64,000 nt of DNA from Cervus elaphus (GCF_910594005.1 NC_057829.1:54357001-54421000), one strand, 5' to 3'. Shown: positions 11,779-23,949, counted from the stretch's first letter. A program made the numbers and translations. The notes: a model not told the origin generated them from the sequence alone.

Positions 11779-12545
11779 TCATAAATAAAAGCAAAGTGGC
11801 ATAAAGCAAACTTTTGAAAAGCTGTATATGTGTATTTATAGAGAGCTTTATTTTTAAGGAATTGGTTGACGTGATTGTAGACACTGCCAAGTTTTAAATG
11901 TGTAAGGAAAGATTTCTGTGTTCCAGTGCCATGGAGACTTCCTTCTCTGAGAAATCTGTTTTTGCTTTTGAAGCTTTCTGCTGATTGGATGAGGCCCACC
12001 CACATTATAGAGAGAAATCTCCTTTACCTAAAGTCAACTGCTTGTAATAATCACATCTTCAAAACACCCAGCAACAGCTAGATGAGTTGTTTTTGACCAA
12101 ACAATTGGACACCATAGCCTAACCAAGCTGACATATAAAGTTAATTTGCACAACCTCTTAAGTAACCAAAGCATTTTGTGTGACTTAACTGAAGCCTTTT
12201 GTTAAAGTATTGCTTTCTGCTTCTCAGCAATAGTTCCAAACAAAGTCAAGTAAACTTCAGGGACTTTTTCAGTAAAATGAAGCAAGAGAAGTTAGCCAGA
12301 AAAAAAAAAAAAGAACAAAGTTATCCTTTTACTGTTTGCAGAAACACTACTCAAGACTGCTGCTCTTCAAGGGATTGATTGCATGATATTCACTGAAATA
12401 AACAACACTCAAAATAGCCAGCCTAATTATTGCTGTCACCATAATAGCCAGGATGCCACCAAAGATAGTAAATTTTCATAGGATGCTGGCTCCCTCAACA
12501 AAATCAGACCCAAAGAAACTATAGAAGAATATACAGACTTTAGGA
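11779..12545. other. intergenic DNA, nothing recognised
   Basis: No gene or repeat family identified. An A-run sits at 12301-12312. Confidence 0.4.
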
Positions 12546-12720
12546 ATTAAAGAGAAGAAAAAAAAAGAGGCTAAAACAGAAGAAGAGATGAAAAAATACT
12601 GGGAAGAGGAAAAGGGAGGAGGCAGGGGAGTAGAGGAGGAAGAAAGGAAGGCAGAAGAGGTGATGAAAGGGGAAGGAGGAGAGCAGGAGAGAAGAAATCC
12701 TAGGGGAGATGGAAGTATGT
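12546..12720. repeat. purine-rich low-complexity tract
   Basis: About 170 nt consist almost entirely of A and G on the + strand, directly before the (TG)n array. The 99-codon minus frame across it (Ser/Phe/His-Thr-rich) is a by-product of the low complexity. Confidence 0.85.
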
Positions 12721-12728
12721 TTTGAACT

Positions 12729-12730
<2 letters not shown>

Positions 12731-12779
<49 letters not shown>
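12731..12779. repeat. (TG)n microsatellite
   Basis: About 24 uninterrupted TG units, long enough to be length-polymorphic. Confidence 0.97.
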
Positions 12780-12780
<1 letters not shown>

Positions 12781-13142
12781 GGCCAATGCTGAGTGACGAC
12801 TACAGCCTTGGGTAGAGGGTGTCTAGCACTACGAGACAACTGGAGAAAAGCAGAGTAAACTTCTACTCTGGCCTTTCCCCCTCCATTATCTTAGGACACC
12901 CCTTGTGTAACCCGAAAGTGTTGATTTTAAATTTACACTGTAACTGCTTCTGTGACTTTAACCCTTTTCTGTTATTATAAACATACATAACTGCCTGGCT
13001 CAGGGAGAGAACCTAAGCAACACCCCTCGCCCCGCCCCCTTGAAAGACTGTGAGGAAGTAAAACTAACACATTCCCCTGCCTGAAGCTTGCCATTCTAGG
13101 GGACATTTGCAAGGATTTAATAGTCTTTTTACTTTGTTTCCT
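12780..13142. other. intergenic DNA, nothing recognised
   Basis: Unique-looking sequence between the TG array and the BovB 3' end. Contains a short C-rich patch at 13023-13040. Confidence 0.4.
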
Positions 13143-14670
13143 CAGTTCAGTTCAGTCAGTCAGTCGTGTCTGACTCTTTGTGCCACCATGGACTGCAGCA
13201 CGCCAGGCCTCCCTGTCCATCACCAACTCCCGGAGTTTACTCAAACTCATGTCCATTGAGTCGGTGATGCCATCCAACCATCTCATCCTCTGTTGTCCCC
13301 CTCTCCTCCCACCTTCAATCTTTCCCAGCATCAGTGTCTTTTCAAATGAGTCAGTTCTTTGCATCAGGTGGCTAAAATATTGGAGTTTCAGCTTCAGCAT
13401 CAGTCCTTCCAATGAATATTCAGGACTGATTTCCTTTAGGATGGACTGCTTGGATCTCCTTGCAGTCCAAGAGACTCTCAAGGGTCTTCTCTAACACCAC
13501 AGTTCAAAAGCACCAATTCTTCAGTGCTCAGCTTTCTTTATAGTCCTGCTCTCACATCCATACATGACTACTGGAAAAACCATAGTCTTGACTAGACAGA
13601 CCTTTGTTGGCAAAGCAATGTCTCTTCTTTTTAATATGCTGTCTAGGTTGGTCATAACTTTTCTTCCAAGGAGTAAGCATCTTCTAATTTCATGGCTGCA
13701 GTCACCATCTGCTGTTATCTTGGAGCCTAAAAAAATAAAGTGTGTCATTGTTTCCACTGTCTCCCCATCTATTTGCCATGAAGTCATGGGACCAGATGCC
13801 ATGATCTTAGTTCTCTGAATGTTGAGCTTTAAGCCAACTTTTTCACTCTCCTCTTTCACTTTCATCAAGAGGCTCTTTAGTTCTTCTTCACTTTCTGCCA
13901 TAAGCTGGTGTCATCTGCATATCTGAGGTTGTTGATATTTCTCCTGGCAATCTTGATTCCTGTGCTTCATCCAGCCCAGTGTTTCTCATGATGTACTCTG
14001 CATATAAGTTAAATAAGCAGGGTGACAATATACAGCCTTGACGTACTCCTTTTCCTATTTGGAAACAGTCTGTTGTTCCATGTCCAGTTCTAACTGTTGC
14101 TTCCTGACCTGCATATAGGTTTCTCAAGAGGCAGGTCAGGTGGTCTGGTATTCCCATCTCTTTCAGAATTTTCCAGTTTGTGGTGATCCACACAGTCAAA
14201 GCCTTTATTGGCATAGTCTATAAAGCAGAAGTAGATGTTTTTCTAGAACTCTCTTGCTTTTTCAATGATCCAGAAGAGGTTGGCAATTTGATCTCTGGTT
14301 CCTCTGCCTTTTCTAAAACCAGCTTGAACATCTGGAAGTTCACGGTTTACATACTGTGATGCCTGGCTTGGAGAATTTTGAGCATTACTTTACTAGCATG
14401 TGAGATGAGTACAATTGTGCAGTAGTTTGAGCATTCTTTGGCATTGCCTTTCTTTGGGATTGGAATGAAAACTGACTTTTTCCAGTCCTGTGGCCTCTGC
14501 TGAGTTTTCCAAATTTGCTGACATATTGAGTGCAGCACTTTCACAGCATCATCTCTTAGGATTTGAAATAGCTCCACTGGAATTCCATCACCTCCACTAG
14601 CTTTGTTCGTAGTGATGCTTCCTAAGGACTTCTTGACTTCGCATTCCAGGATATCTGGCTGGTTTGAAAG
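13143..14670 (-). mobile_element. BovB (RTE) LINE, 5'-truncated and frame-broken
   Basis: The 3' end is at the left ('cagttcagttcagtcagtca' is the reverse complement of the BovB terminus). Reading leftward on the minus strand, reverse-transcriptase pieces appear in order. The first (14673-14347) has 'VELFQILRDDAVKVLHSIC' and 'IPIPKKGNAKECSNY'. The next (14214-13888) covers the 'LTCLLRNLYAG' and 'SPCLFNLYAEYIM' regions. The last two (13901-13521 and 13481-13152) cover the C-terminal domain. Frames are disconnected: the YADD catalytic box region has shifted out of frame, and the stops separate at least four pieces. It encodes no working enzyme. BovB is an RTE-clade LINE that supplies the 3' end of BovA-type SINEs. 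Confidence 0.95.
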
Positions 14671-15019
14671 CAAAGCCCTGATGGTGATTGATGATTTGCT
14701 GGAAGTTTGCTGGTGGGTGATTCCAGAGGAAATGGATTAACTCTGATTTTTTAAATCATGGGGCTCATATCCTTCTCTTTCTCTGAACTCAACACTGACT
14801 AGAGCAGAGTTTCTCAAGTAATTACTATACAAAAAGAAGAGGAATAACACCCATTGTTTGCCAATAAAAAATAAGGATTGGAAGAGTAAGGTAAATTGAA
14901 GTCATACATGGTTGCATATTTTCTCAAAGTTTTGATTTAAATTGAAACAGTAACTGGAAAAGTCAGAGGGTTTCCATGTCTGGCATGGTCAGTTTATTAG
15001 GAAAACAACTTATAGCAGT
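14671..15019. other. intergenic DNA, nothing recognised
   Basis: No gene or repeat family identified between the BovB and the GA tract. Confidence 0.4.
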
Positions 15020-15050
15020 CGAGAGAGAAAGAGAGAGAGAGAGAGAGAGG
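15020..15050. repeat. (GA)n simple repeat
   Basis: GA dinucleotides interrupted once by 'aaa'. Confidence 0.9.
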
Positions 15051-15094
15051 TGAACACCTAGATTTTTTTTAACTTCATAGTAAGAGGTGTGCAG

Positions 15095-15302
15095 GGCTTC
15101 CCTGGTGGATCAGATAATAGAGAATCCACCTGCAATGCATGAGACCCTGGTTCGATCCCTGGGTCAGGAAGATTCCCCTGGAGAAGGGAATGGCAACCCA
15201 CTCCAGTATTCTTGCCTGGAAAACCCCATGGACAGAGGAGCCTGGAGGGCTACAGTCCATGGGGTCACAAAGAGTTGGCCATGACTGAGTGACTAAACAC
15301 AC
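15095..15302 (+). repeat. Bov-tA SINE
   Basis: Full-length sense copy from 'gggcttccctggtggatcag' to 'catgactgagtgactaaaca'. Confidence 0.94.
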
Positions 15303-15774
15303 ACAAGAGGTACACACAAAACCAACAGGAATGGGAATGACTGTTTGGGGCCCAAAAAAGTGATAACCACATGGCTTGTCTACTGTGGTGCATTTGACAA
15401 GGGAGAGCGGGGAGGAGGTAAGAAGGGCAGAGACAATGAGTAAGGGGCCAGGGTTGCCAGCACTTGCACTATAACCCAGGTCTGTCTTACTCCAAAGTCA
15501 AGATTCCAGTGGTGGAAGGGCAGGCATGAAATAAACACAAGATTTAGAAGAAGGAAGAAGAGGAAGGGGAGGCGGGAAAGAAGAAGAGCAAAGAGAAATT
15601 TGTGAAGTTAGAGGCCACAATATAAGGGACACTTCATTATCAACAAGTGGCCCTAGAAGATTTAAAATGGATTGATAAGGCAGCATTTTTTTCACTCCTG
15701 AAATCTTGCAGAAGGAAGCAGAAGAGGAAGAAGAAGAGGAAGAGAAAAAACAACAATCAAGCAACAACTGAAGT
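15303..15774. other. intergenic DNA with two purine-rich patches
   Basis: A/G-rich tracts lie at about 15545-15600 and 15705-15755 on the + strand. No gene is seen, and the Ser-rich minus frame (15498-15767) is a low-complexity shadow. Confidence 0.5.
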
Positions 15775-16042
15775 ATATATTCAGTAGAACTAAGATTTTA
15801 AAATACTCCGTAGCATTGACATGTATACATGACCATGTGTAAAATAGATAGACAGTGGGAAGCTGCTCTATAACACAGGGAGCTCAGTTCAGTGCTCTGT
15901 GATGACTAGAGGGGCAGGATAGGGAGGAGGGAGGGGTCCAGAGGGAGGGGATATGTGTACATATATGGTTGATTCATATCGATGTACAGCAGAAACCAAC
16001 ACAACATTATAAAGCAATTATACTTCAATTAAAAAAAAACAC
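15775..16042 (+). repeat. LINE-1 3' end with A-rich tail
   Basis: Ends with the bovine-type L1 3' terminus 'agaaaccaacacaacattat' followed by 'caattatacttcaatt' and an A-tail. The upstream part holds the 'gggagctcagttcagtgctctgtg' region of the 3' UTR (split by substitutions). Confidence 0.85.
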
Positions 16043-16599
16043 ACTCCATCTGTGTAGGGTCTTGAAATGTAGATGAAATTGGGAAGAAGTCACACAAAAG
16101 GAAGCATAAAGAATTGTAGGAGGGCTGAGCAGTGGCAGATCTTAGAACTCTTCCTAAAGGAGAAGAGTTCACTATGAAAGGCAGACGCTATATCCTTTGT
16201 TGTCAATAAGATTTGAGGGATAGCTACAGGAATAGAAAAAGGACATTGAAAGAAAACAGGAATGATGGAACAGAGTATTTACAAAGATATATTATAAAAA
16301 TTATCATTTTTAACATTTTTTTCTGAAATAAAAGAAGTCCTAAATCTTCCTGTTGAAAGAATACCATATGTCCTGGAAAATGGCCCAATTTATTTGGATA
16401 TGAAGACACATCCTAGTAAAGTTACTGCACATTATAGATAAAGAAATATTTCTTCAGACATCCAAGTCAGAAGATCAAGCTCCTAAGAGGGGAAAAATAT
16501 TGGTTTGGCCTTAGATTTGTCCTTAGCAAAACTCAACTCCTGAAGAAGGTAGAGCAAGATGGCAAAATATTCAAGAAAATGGATTGAACTTACTTACAA

Positions 16600-16895
16600 A
16601 ACAGAAAGAGACTCACAGACTTAGAAAATGAACTGCGGGTTGCCAGAGGGAAGGGATAGTTATGGAATCTGGGAAGATCATATGCACACTACTATATTTA
16701 AAATGGATAACCAGCAAGGGCCTATTGTATAGCACATGTAATTCTGCTCAATGTTACATGGCAGCCTGGATGGGAGGGCCTTGGGGGGAGAATGGATACA
16801 TGTATATGCATGGCTGAGTCCCTTCAGTGTTCACCTGGAGCCACCACAGCATTATTAATCAGCTATCCCCTAACACACACACACACACAAAGTTT
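16600..16895 (+). repeat. LINE-1 3' end, diverged
   Basis: Same 3' UTR organisation as the element at 15775. It has 'gactcacagacttagaaaat' at the start, 'gggcctattgtatagcacat' in the middle and a (ca)n tail at the end. Confidence 0.75.
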
Positions 16896-17459
16896 AAAGT
16901 TTCAAAAAGAAGGAAAGAAAATGGGAACCAAAACTTTCATATCCGTTCAAACTATCCTTCAAATTAGGAAAATGTGTTTAATACACAAAGTAAGAAAGAA
17001 TGAGTAGTGAAATAAGACAATCATGAAAAACTACTTTGCTGAACTTAATACAAATAAATTCGCAAACATGGCTGAACTGAGTGATTTTTCCAGAAAAATG
17101 TTAATTTAAATGTAATTTAAAATATAACTTAGGAAATTGATAGATATGCATAGAGCAAGCAGAGAAGAACTGCTCTTTCACCCAAAAATATGCCAGGATC
17201 AGACATTTTATAGAGTTCAACAATTGAGACAAGGACAGCATTTCAATGTTACTTGCCTTAGAGCACAGAGAAAGAAGGAAAGCTCTCATATTCTTTTTAT
17301 GAAATGAATGTAACATCAATGCAAAAACTTGATAAACACCAACTGACTAGCCTTCCCCTCTACCTCCTTCGTCTTTATTTCTCCCTCCCACCTCTTTCTC
17401 TATTCTTATGATCCTCTCCTCCCCATTCCTACATAGACCCACACCACAGTTTCAAAGTC
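16896..17459. other. intergenic DNA, nothing recognised
   Basis: A pyrimidine-rich patch lies at about 17350-17430. No gene or named repeat is seen. Confidence 0.4.
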
Positions 17460-18200
17460 AGTAATGAATATTGGAGAAGAATTCTAAAACAGTCTTGGCA
17501 TAGCAAATCCAGCAGCATACTGCAAGAATAATACCGATAGCACCAAAATAGTTTTTATTCCAGCTATGTAAGAATAGTTCAATATGATGAAATCTATTCG
17601 TTTAATTTATCAGACTATGAGACACAGTAATGAAGGGTTTTTAACAATAGATCACATTAATAGGTTATATCATCTCTGTAGACACTAAAGGGTATTTGAC
17701 AAAACAATAACCTTTCTTTATTAAAAATAATAATAATGCTAAAATGGGAAAAGATGAATCATTCCTCATATGATAAAACAAAATCTATCTCGGGCCCAAC
17801 TAATATCACACTTCTTGTAAGGAAAACACTGAAGAAGTTCCTACAAGAGTCAGGAAGTGGACAAGAATGTCTTCCTTCACTACTATTGTTTAACATTTGG
17901 TGGAGGTACCAGCAAGTCTATTATACAAGGAAGAAATTACAGATATAATTGGAAAACAGGAGGTAAAACTATAATTACTTGCAGATAATATCATTGTAAA
18001 TATAAAAAGCCTAAGAGAATAAACTGAAAGCAAATGAATACAATAAAAATTTGGTACAGTGATGGGCATGCATTTGTTTAAAAATCAGTATCTTTCACCA
18101 AAACAAACAAGACTACATGGAAAGATATAAAGAGAGGGGGGGAAAGCATTAACAATAACAAAAGAAACGGCAAAATACTTAGGTATATATTAAAATTGTA
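17460..18200 (+). repeat. LINE-1 ORF2 fragment, decayed
   Basis: The 70-codon frame at 17736-17948 reads 'LKKFLQESGSGQECLPSLLLFNI', matching the L1 reverse-transcriptase stretch before the catalytic box. The next frame shift gives a remnant of the box region ('acttgcagataatatcattg'). Stops and frameshifts throughout. Borders are approximate. Confidence 0.7.
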
Positions 18201-18417
18201 TATGATCGACAGACAAAATAATCGGTAGTCAATCTAAGAAAGAAATGAAAATTTTTATTTGAGCAAACCTGAGGAGTGTAACCCAGAAGACAGTCTCTCA
18301 GCTCTGAGAACTATTCTGAAGATGTAAAAGGCAAACCAGTATGAATGTGATTTTAGTGAAGGGGTACATGCAATAAGGCACACATCTCAGTAGAAGGTGA
18401 CTGCTAAACGGTTAATG

Positions 18418-18500
18418 ATTAATTTTGCTGTACAGTAAAAACTAACACAACATTGTAAAGCAATTGTACTCCAATAAAAATTAATTTAAAAATAAATTAA
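18418..18500 (+). repeat. LINE-1 3' terminus
   Basis: Contains 'aacacaacattgtaaagcaa' and 'ttgtactccaataaaaatta', the bovine L1 3' end with its tail. It is 5'-truncated. Confidence 0.8.
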
Positions 18501-18854
18501 GTCTAAGTAGCACTAGTGGCCACTGTAATATGTATATATACATATATATTTGTTCTAATTATGCTAATTTATAGATCTGTTGTAGTAAATAAAACCAATG
18601 CAGTTTGAGATTGAAAGGACCCAAAACAAATCATTTGAAAGTTTTAAAAGAAAGATAAACAAGACTGATTAAAATTTTGGGGGGAAAAAAAAAAAGAGTA
18701 GCAATAAGAGGTGACTAGTCCTACCAGGTAAAACATATTATGAAGTTACAATAACTAACAGGTATTAAATAGGCTGACAGAAAAAGAAGTAATGAATTCA
18801 ATAAGTGGAGTCAAGATAACTCCATTGCTATTTGAAAATAAATAAAATTGGCTT
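18501..18854. other. AT-rich intergenic DNA
   Basis: Short self-complementary 'tatatatacatatatat' near 18530-18550. No gene seen. Confidence 0.4.
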
Positions 18855-19030
18855 TGACCCTCTAATGTATATGTATGTGTGTATACATATGTATACCTAT
18901 GAAATAACACATATTATTTATATGTATAAATATGTATATGTGTATATGTATATGTACCCTTTGTATGTATATAAAATATTATATGTGTATATAAAATATT
19001 ATATGTATGTATATGTTATAAAATATTAAA
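18855..19030. repeat. AT-rich variant tandem array
   Basis: Degenerate ATGTAT/TATATA units, including two copies of 'gtatataaaatattatatgt'-like units at 18967-19010. The 65-codon Tyr-rich frame across it is low-complexity. Confidence 0.75.
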
Positions 19031-19224
19031 CCACAAATGGCCAAAAAAAAACCAAGATTTCTTCATAATCTTGAGAGTAGTGGAGAAGACATTTATAGTT
19101 TGACTCAAAATCAAGAAACCATTAAAAAATCAAGAAGTTCAATTCTACTAAAAATAAATAAATAAATGACTTTGCTTGGGTAAAACTCACCATAAATAAA
19201 TCAAAAATATAAATTAACAAGCTT

Positions 19225-19760
19225 GGAAAGCTATTACCAATTCATTATAGCCTGAAACTTATGAGTGTGGAGCAGAGAAATAGTTATTGTGCAGGCCAAG
19301 CAAGGAGAACAGATTGCTGGTACTCAAAAGACCCAAAATCGCTGATGGGTTGCAGGGAAGACTGTTTATAGGCTAGTCTGAGGTGAGAGCTTCAGGGTGT
19401 GTGATCTTCTGATTGGTTGGTGATGAACTAACAGAGTGGTTGTTTGAGCAATCTCAGTGCTTAGCTTTCTGGTTCCAACAAGTCTATGGTCCTCATGCTT
19501 GTGCTCAACCTGAATGAAGCATGTTGAGCTTCATCCATCATCCTTCATGGGGGCTGGGGAGCCTTAGTTCCTTTAGAAGAACTCAGAGATATGTATCAGA
19601 GTGCTATGCACATCTCTTGAGGAGAGCTAGGACTCTGCTTTTTCGCTGCCCTGTTGTTTCTTGACCACTTTCCTGTTGTTTCTGCACTCTCTTACTTCCC
19701 TAGTTAGCATCTGTTTGCATCTGCCCTTTGGAGCTCAGCAAAGATCTAGTCAGCTGAAGA
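19225..19760. repeat. possible degraded LTR
   Basis: The stretch resembles an old mammalian endogenous-retrovirus LTR by word content ('cagggaagactgtttatagg', 'tctgattggttggtgatgaa', 'ttgaggagagctaggactct'). I could not place ends or family, so this is a tentative call. Confidence 0.4.
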
Positions 19761-19844
19761 CTTTCCCCTACCAATAAGGAATGGAGGATCCGGGAAGGCT
19801 TTTGCACCCAGGAAAGCCCCACAGAATCTGGCTTGGTTTCATTT

Positions 19845-20380
19845 CTTTTTTTTTCTTCCAGTTTTGTTGAGATGTAACTGATATACAGCACTAAGTTTAA
19901 GGTGTACAGTATGATGATTTGACTTATATACATCATAAAATGACTATCACAATAAGTTAGTGAATATCCATCATCTCATATGGATACAAAATAGGAAAAG
20001 AAAGAAAATTTTGTTTTCCTTATGATGAGGACTCTTAGGATTTACTCTTAACAACTTTCATATATAACTACAGCAGTGTTAATTCTATTCATCGTGTTGT
20101 ATATTACATCCTTACAATATTTTTCACTAAAGAAAATTTTGTTTTCCTTATGATGAGGACTCTTAGGATTTACTCTTAACAACTTTCATATATAACTACA
20201 ACAGTGTTAATTCTATTCATCGTGTTGTATATTACATCCTTACAATATTTTTCATCTTATAACTGAAAATTTGTTCCTTTTGACTACCTTCATTCAATTC
20301 CCTCTCTCCAGTACCCCTAGCCTTGCCCATGTTTCTGGTAACCACAGATCTTACCTCTTTATCTGTGAGTTTGTTGGAAA
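19845..20380 (-). repeat. LINE-1 3' UTR fragment
   Basis: Begins with a T-rich stretch (reversed A-tail). It continues with 'ttttgttgagatgtaactga', 'tttaaggtgtacagtatgat' and 'agtgaatatccatcatctca', the standard order of an older L1 3' UTR read backwards. It contains the tandem duplication at 20001-20256. Confidence 0.8.
20001..20256. repeat. 128-bp perfect-register tandem duplication
   Basis: Copy 1 is 20001-20128 and copy 2 is 20129-20256. The copies differ at one internal base (cagcag versus caacag) and at the last few bases. Only part of the L1 3' UTR is duplicated. Confidence 0.95.
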
Positions 20381-21186
20381 ACAAGTATTTCTATACATTG
20401 CTTGTGACAGTTCAAGTTGATAAACCATTGTGGAAAGCAATTGGCATGATTTATCAAAATTACAAATGCAGAGATTTACACTTAGCCTTGGGCAGACTTT
20501 GAACCTTGACTACTGGTTAAAATCAACAGAAGGAATATTCTGTTAATAATATGGAGAAAATAGTTGTTTAGGTATCTAAGAAAAAATGAATTTATATCTT
20601 TAACTTACACTGATATGAATTTAAGAGGCTATATGAAATCCTAAGTGGAAAGTGCTGAAGACTTTAAAGAAAATTACAAAGGAAAGTGGATAAGTATTTG
20701 GTGACATGCCCAAAGGTATCTTCCAATCTGGAGTTCCTATAATAATAAAATAGCCCTAGGCCCAATGTTGATATACGAAAAATCTCTTCTGACTTACCCA
20801 CTATCCTCCATTCACAGTTTATCTTAAGGGAATTTGTGTTTAAAATCTCATTACTAATAAAAAGAGAGAGAAAATACACTGAAGAATTAACATAGGTTGC
20901 ATTAGAATGCTGAGTTCAGAAAATGTTTTCTTTTTTTTCATATCCTAAATTCCTTCAGAGTGTTTACATTAAATGTATTGCATTTTGTTTTCTCATTTAA
21001 TTTCTGAGTCAATATTACACTTGTATGATTTAAAAATATTTAATAACAAATACAATAAAATCTTCTACCCATTGCTGTCCCCATCAGACCATTCCCTACC
21101 CTTGGCACTTCCATAATTACTGTTATTATTTTCTTGTGAATCTTTCCAGAGTCTCTTTATACATGTGTAGGCAAATAGAAATATGT
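20381..21186. other. AT-rich intergenic DNA
   Basis: The part at 21020-21180 ('aaatcttctacccattgctg', 'ttcttgtgaatctttccaga') resembles ancient repeat debris of uncertain family. The rest is unassigned. Confidence 0.35.
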
Positions 21187-21280
21187 ATATACATGTGTGT
21201 GTGTGTGTATATATATATATGTATATAAACATATATTACATATACAGTATACACATATTATATATATACATAGTTACACT
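21187..21280. repeat. (TG)n/(TA)n compound microsatellite
   Basis: 'tgtgtgtgtgtg' runs into TA repeats with interruptions. The following SINE inserted at its right edge, and TA sequence resumes at 21480-21500. Confidence 0.85.
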
Positions 21281-21286
21281 ACCTCT

Positions 21287-21480
21287 GAGCTCCCTTGTGG
21301 CTCAGATGGTGAAGAAACAGTGCAGGAGACCTGGGTTCAATCTCTGGGTCGAGAAGATGCCCTGGAGAAGGGAATGTCTACCCACTCCAGTATTCTTGCC
21401 TGGAGAATTCCATGGACAGAGGAGCCTGGCTGGCTATAGTCCATGGGGTCCCAGAGTTGGACACAACTGAGCAACTAACT
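21287..21480 (+). repeat. Bov-tA SINE
   Basis: Sense copy with a small deletion in the tRNA-like head ('gaagaaacagtgcaggagac'). It sits inside the TA-rich repeat. Confidence 0.9.
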
Positions 21481-22516
21481 ATATACAAATATATATATAT
21501 ATCCTTATTTTCTCCTTTACATAATAGGTAACATCATAAATCTGCTAAGTGTCATCATTTCTATTGCTATTTCCATCATGTTCCTAGTTCCCAATCTCCT
21601 GCCAAGTCCCACTTAGACACTCTATTGACTGATGTACTAGACTGTAAATTTCTGAGTGGTAAACAAAGTGTCTTGTCATGTGGTGTCAAGCTGAGTACCT
21701 AATACTCAGTGATACTCAATACACCTTTGAGCTGAATGAGTATCTCATCACATTAGAAGAAGGCAGGAGGAGTCTGATCTTGCAGAGGGAAAATACAGAA
21801 CAATTATTCAGGAGAGAGGGAGAGGGTTAAAGTGGTAAACCCTGAGTATGCAAGGAACAGCAATCGAACGGGTCTTAAACATGCAAAGTCAGCCAGGTGG
21901 TAAGGGTACTATCCAGGGAACTAGAAAGGAACTAACATTTACTGGGCAGCCACTGAGTACCTGCATGGAAGAATCTGCAGGTGAATAGATGTACCGCTCC
22001 TTCTGCCAGTCACTGTGAAGAACACAAATGCCTGTAAGACAGGATCTGGGTTGAGAAATCAAAGCACCATGAAGTCTCACTCCAGCCTTTGAGACTTACC
22101 AATGTAGACGGGAGGGTAAGACAAAACCGAACATATATGTGATGAGCCAGGTCTGCAAATACTGCAAAAGCCAGGGTTCACCCAAACTGACCCCAACTGA
22201 AAAATGTATGATGTTTCTTTCAGTTCCTGGTTTAGAGCACAAACACGACGTGAGAAAATAGAAGATGCTTAGACAAAAGGGTAAAGACAGAGCATGGAAG
22301 ATGGCCAGTGTCCACATGTCAGGATGCACAACAAAAAGCAGCACATCTGAAAACTCAGGGCTGAAACTGAAGTTGAGGCCAAGGACCCACGTGTTCAGAA
22401 ATCAGCAGACAGCTCCTGACGGGGCAGGAAGGAATGTTGCGATGGATTGCTAATATCTCTGAGAGGAGAGTTTGGAAATCCATTTATCACATACAAAAAT
22501 TTAAGCCCTCTATGTC
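21481..22516. other. intergenic DNA, nothing recognised
   Basis: No gene or named repeat. Minus frames of 63 and 82 codons (21889-22080, 22096-22344) have no supporting feature. Confidence 0.4.
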
Positions 22517-22697
22517 AGCGGTCCACAACCTCATTGACACCAGGGACCGGTTTCATGAAAGACAATTTTTCCATGCAGCCCCAGGGGAGAAGGGGAACAT
22601 TTCCTTTTCGCCTGCCACTTACCTCCTGATTCCTAACAGGCCACAGACAGGTACTGGTATCAGTCCATGGCCCAGGGGGCTCGGGACCCCCGTTCTT
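22517..22697. mobile_element. hAT-type DNA transposon, internally deleted
   Basis: Begins 'cagcggtccacaacctcatt' and contains 'accagggaccggtttcatg' and 'ttcctaacaggccacagaca'. It ends at 'cagggggctcgggacccccg'. The two ends are imperfect inverted repeats of the hAT (CAG..GGTC) type. Compared with the copy at 62420-62977 the middle is missing. Confidence 0.7.
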
Positions 22698-23159
22698 TGT
22701 AATCCAGTTTACCACCCTCAAAATCTGGGGAGAAGCCATCACTGAACACACAGCCAAATGAACGGCAGAGGTCAATTTTTTGCGCTTTACCAATAAGAGA
22801 AATAACCTCAGATTCCTCTTGGATTATATACCAAAGCTAAGGACCTTTTTGGACCTCAGAACTTTCCTTGTGAGCTAAGCTTTCCTTGCAAACCATGTGA
22901 CTCCCCCACTGCTTTCTCTGCAAAACTAGTGAGTTTTAATCACATATGTTTCCTTAAATTCTTTTATGACAATCATTTCCTTGAAGACAGCTTTTATTTT
23001 CTCTATTATTGACAGCATATGTCATGTTAAAAATTTAAGCTTAGCCTGAAGGTTGAGGAGGACCTAATCCAAGATCGTTCCATGGAATAACTGCACTCTG
23101 CCACCATCAGAACAACTCTCCAACACACAGAGATTCATCTGAGTATGCCCATTTGCCTG
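22698..23159. other. intergenic DNA, nothing recognised
   Basis: No gene or named element seen. Confidence 0.4.
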
Positions 23160-23340
23160 AGCACACACTCTCATACCCACACACCACACACCTATCACAC
23201 ACAAATGCAAGTAGAACCCTCTACATGCACCATACACAGACGCGAAACATTCCCACGGAGGAACACTACACATGTGCACAACACACGCAGAAAACACTAC
23301 CCACAGGCACAAACACATCAAACCACACACATACACAAGA
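23160..23340. repeat. CA-rich low-complexity stretch
   Basis: Degenerate (CA)n with many 'cacacac' blocks. The two 79-90 codon His/Thr-rich frames across it are by-products. Confidence 0.8.
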
Positions 23341-23417
23341 GAGAATTACCTTCTACAGTTTACTTTTCTTTCTTTCACACATGATTATAAACAAAGAATA
23401 CAAGTACTCTGTCTTTC

Positions 23418-23520
23418 TTAATTGAAATATAGTTGATTTCCAAAATTATGTTAGTTTTGGGTGTAGGGAGGGCATAGTGATTCAGTATGTTTGCAGACTA
23501 TATGTTATCCTACAAGGACT
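23418..23520 (-). repeat. LINE-1 3' end fragment
   Basis: 'ttaattgaaatatagttgat', 'attatgttagttttgggtgt' and 'agtgattcagtatgtttgca' match the reversed L1 3' terminus. Confidence 0.75.
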
Positions 23521-23747
23521 CTGTCTTATTTGTCTTAGATCTTTATGACCTCCAGACACCTAATTATGTATGACTGGCTAGAGCATAGTTTTTCCTCAGC
23601 AAAGGTTGAAATCTAGCAACTGCCACTTTGAAAGTTAAAGGTGAGATTTTTTTCTATGTGTGACCTATGTTAAGTAATACTGTCTCCGGTTTACAGCTGG
23701 TTTGACTCCCAAATCCATTCATAACAAACTATATTAAGAGTAACCTC

Positions 23748-23875
23748 AGAATTCCCTGGCAGTCCCGTGGTTAAGACTCTGTGTTTCCACTGCGAGGGAT
23801 GCAGTTTTGATCCCAGGTCAGGGAAATAAGATCCTATATACCGTGTGGCATGGCCAAAAAGGAAAAAAAAAAAAG
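23748..23875 (+). repeat. CHR-type SINE
   Basis: 'gaattccctggcagtcccgt', 'ggttaagactctgtg', 'atcccaggtcagggaaataa' and 'gtggcatggccaaaaagg' with a poly(A) tail. Confidence 0.85.
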
Positions 23876-23949
23876 GTAACTTCTGTTGAAAACAACAAAC
23901 CATATAACAACAGTTGAGAATATAGGTAAATTGGCTAGAATGTAGTACA

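Noticed and set aside
12540..12839. 99-codon frame with a long His-Thr run
   Set aside because: Translation of the (TG)n microsatellite and the polypurine tract.
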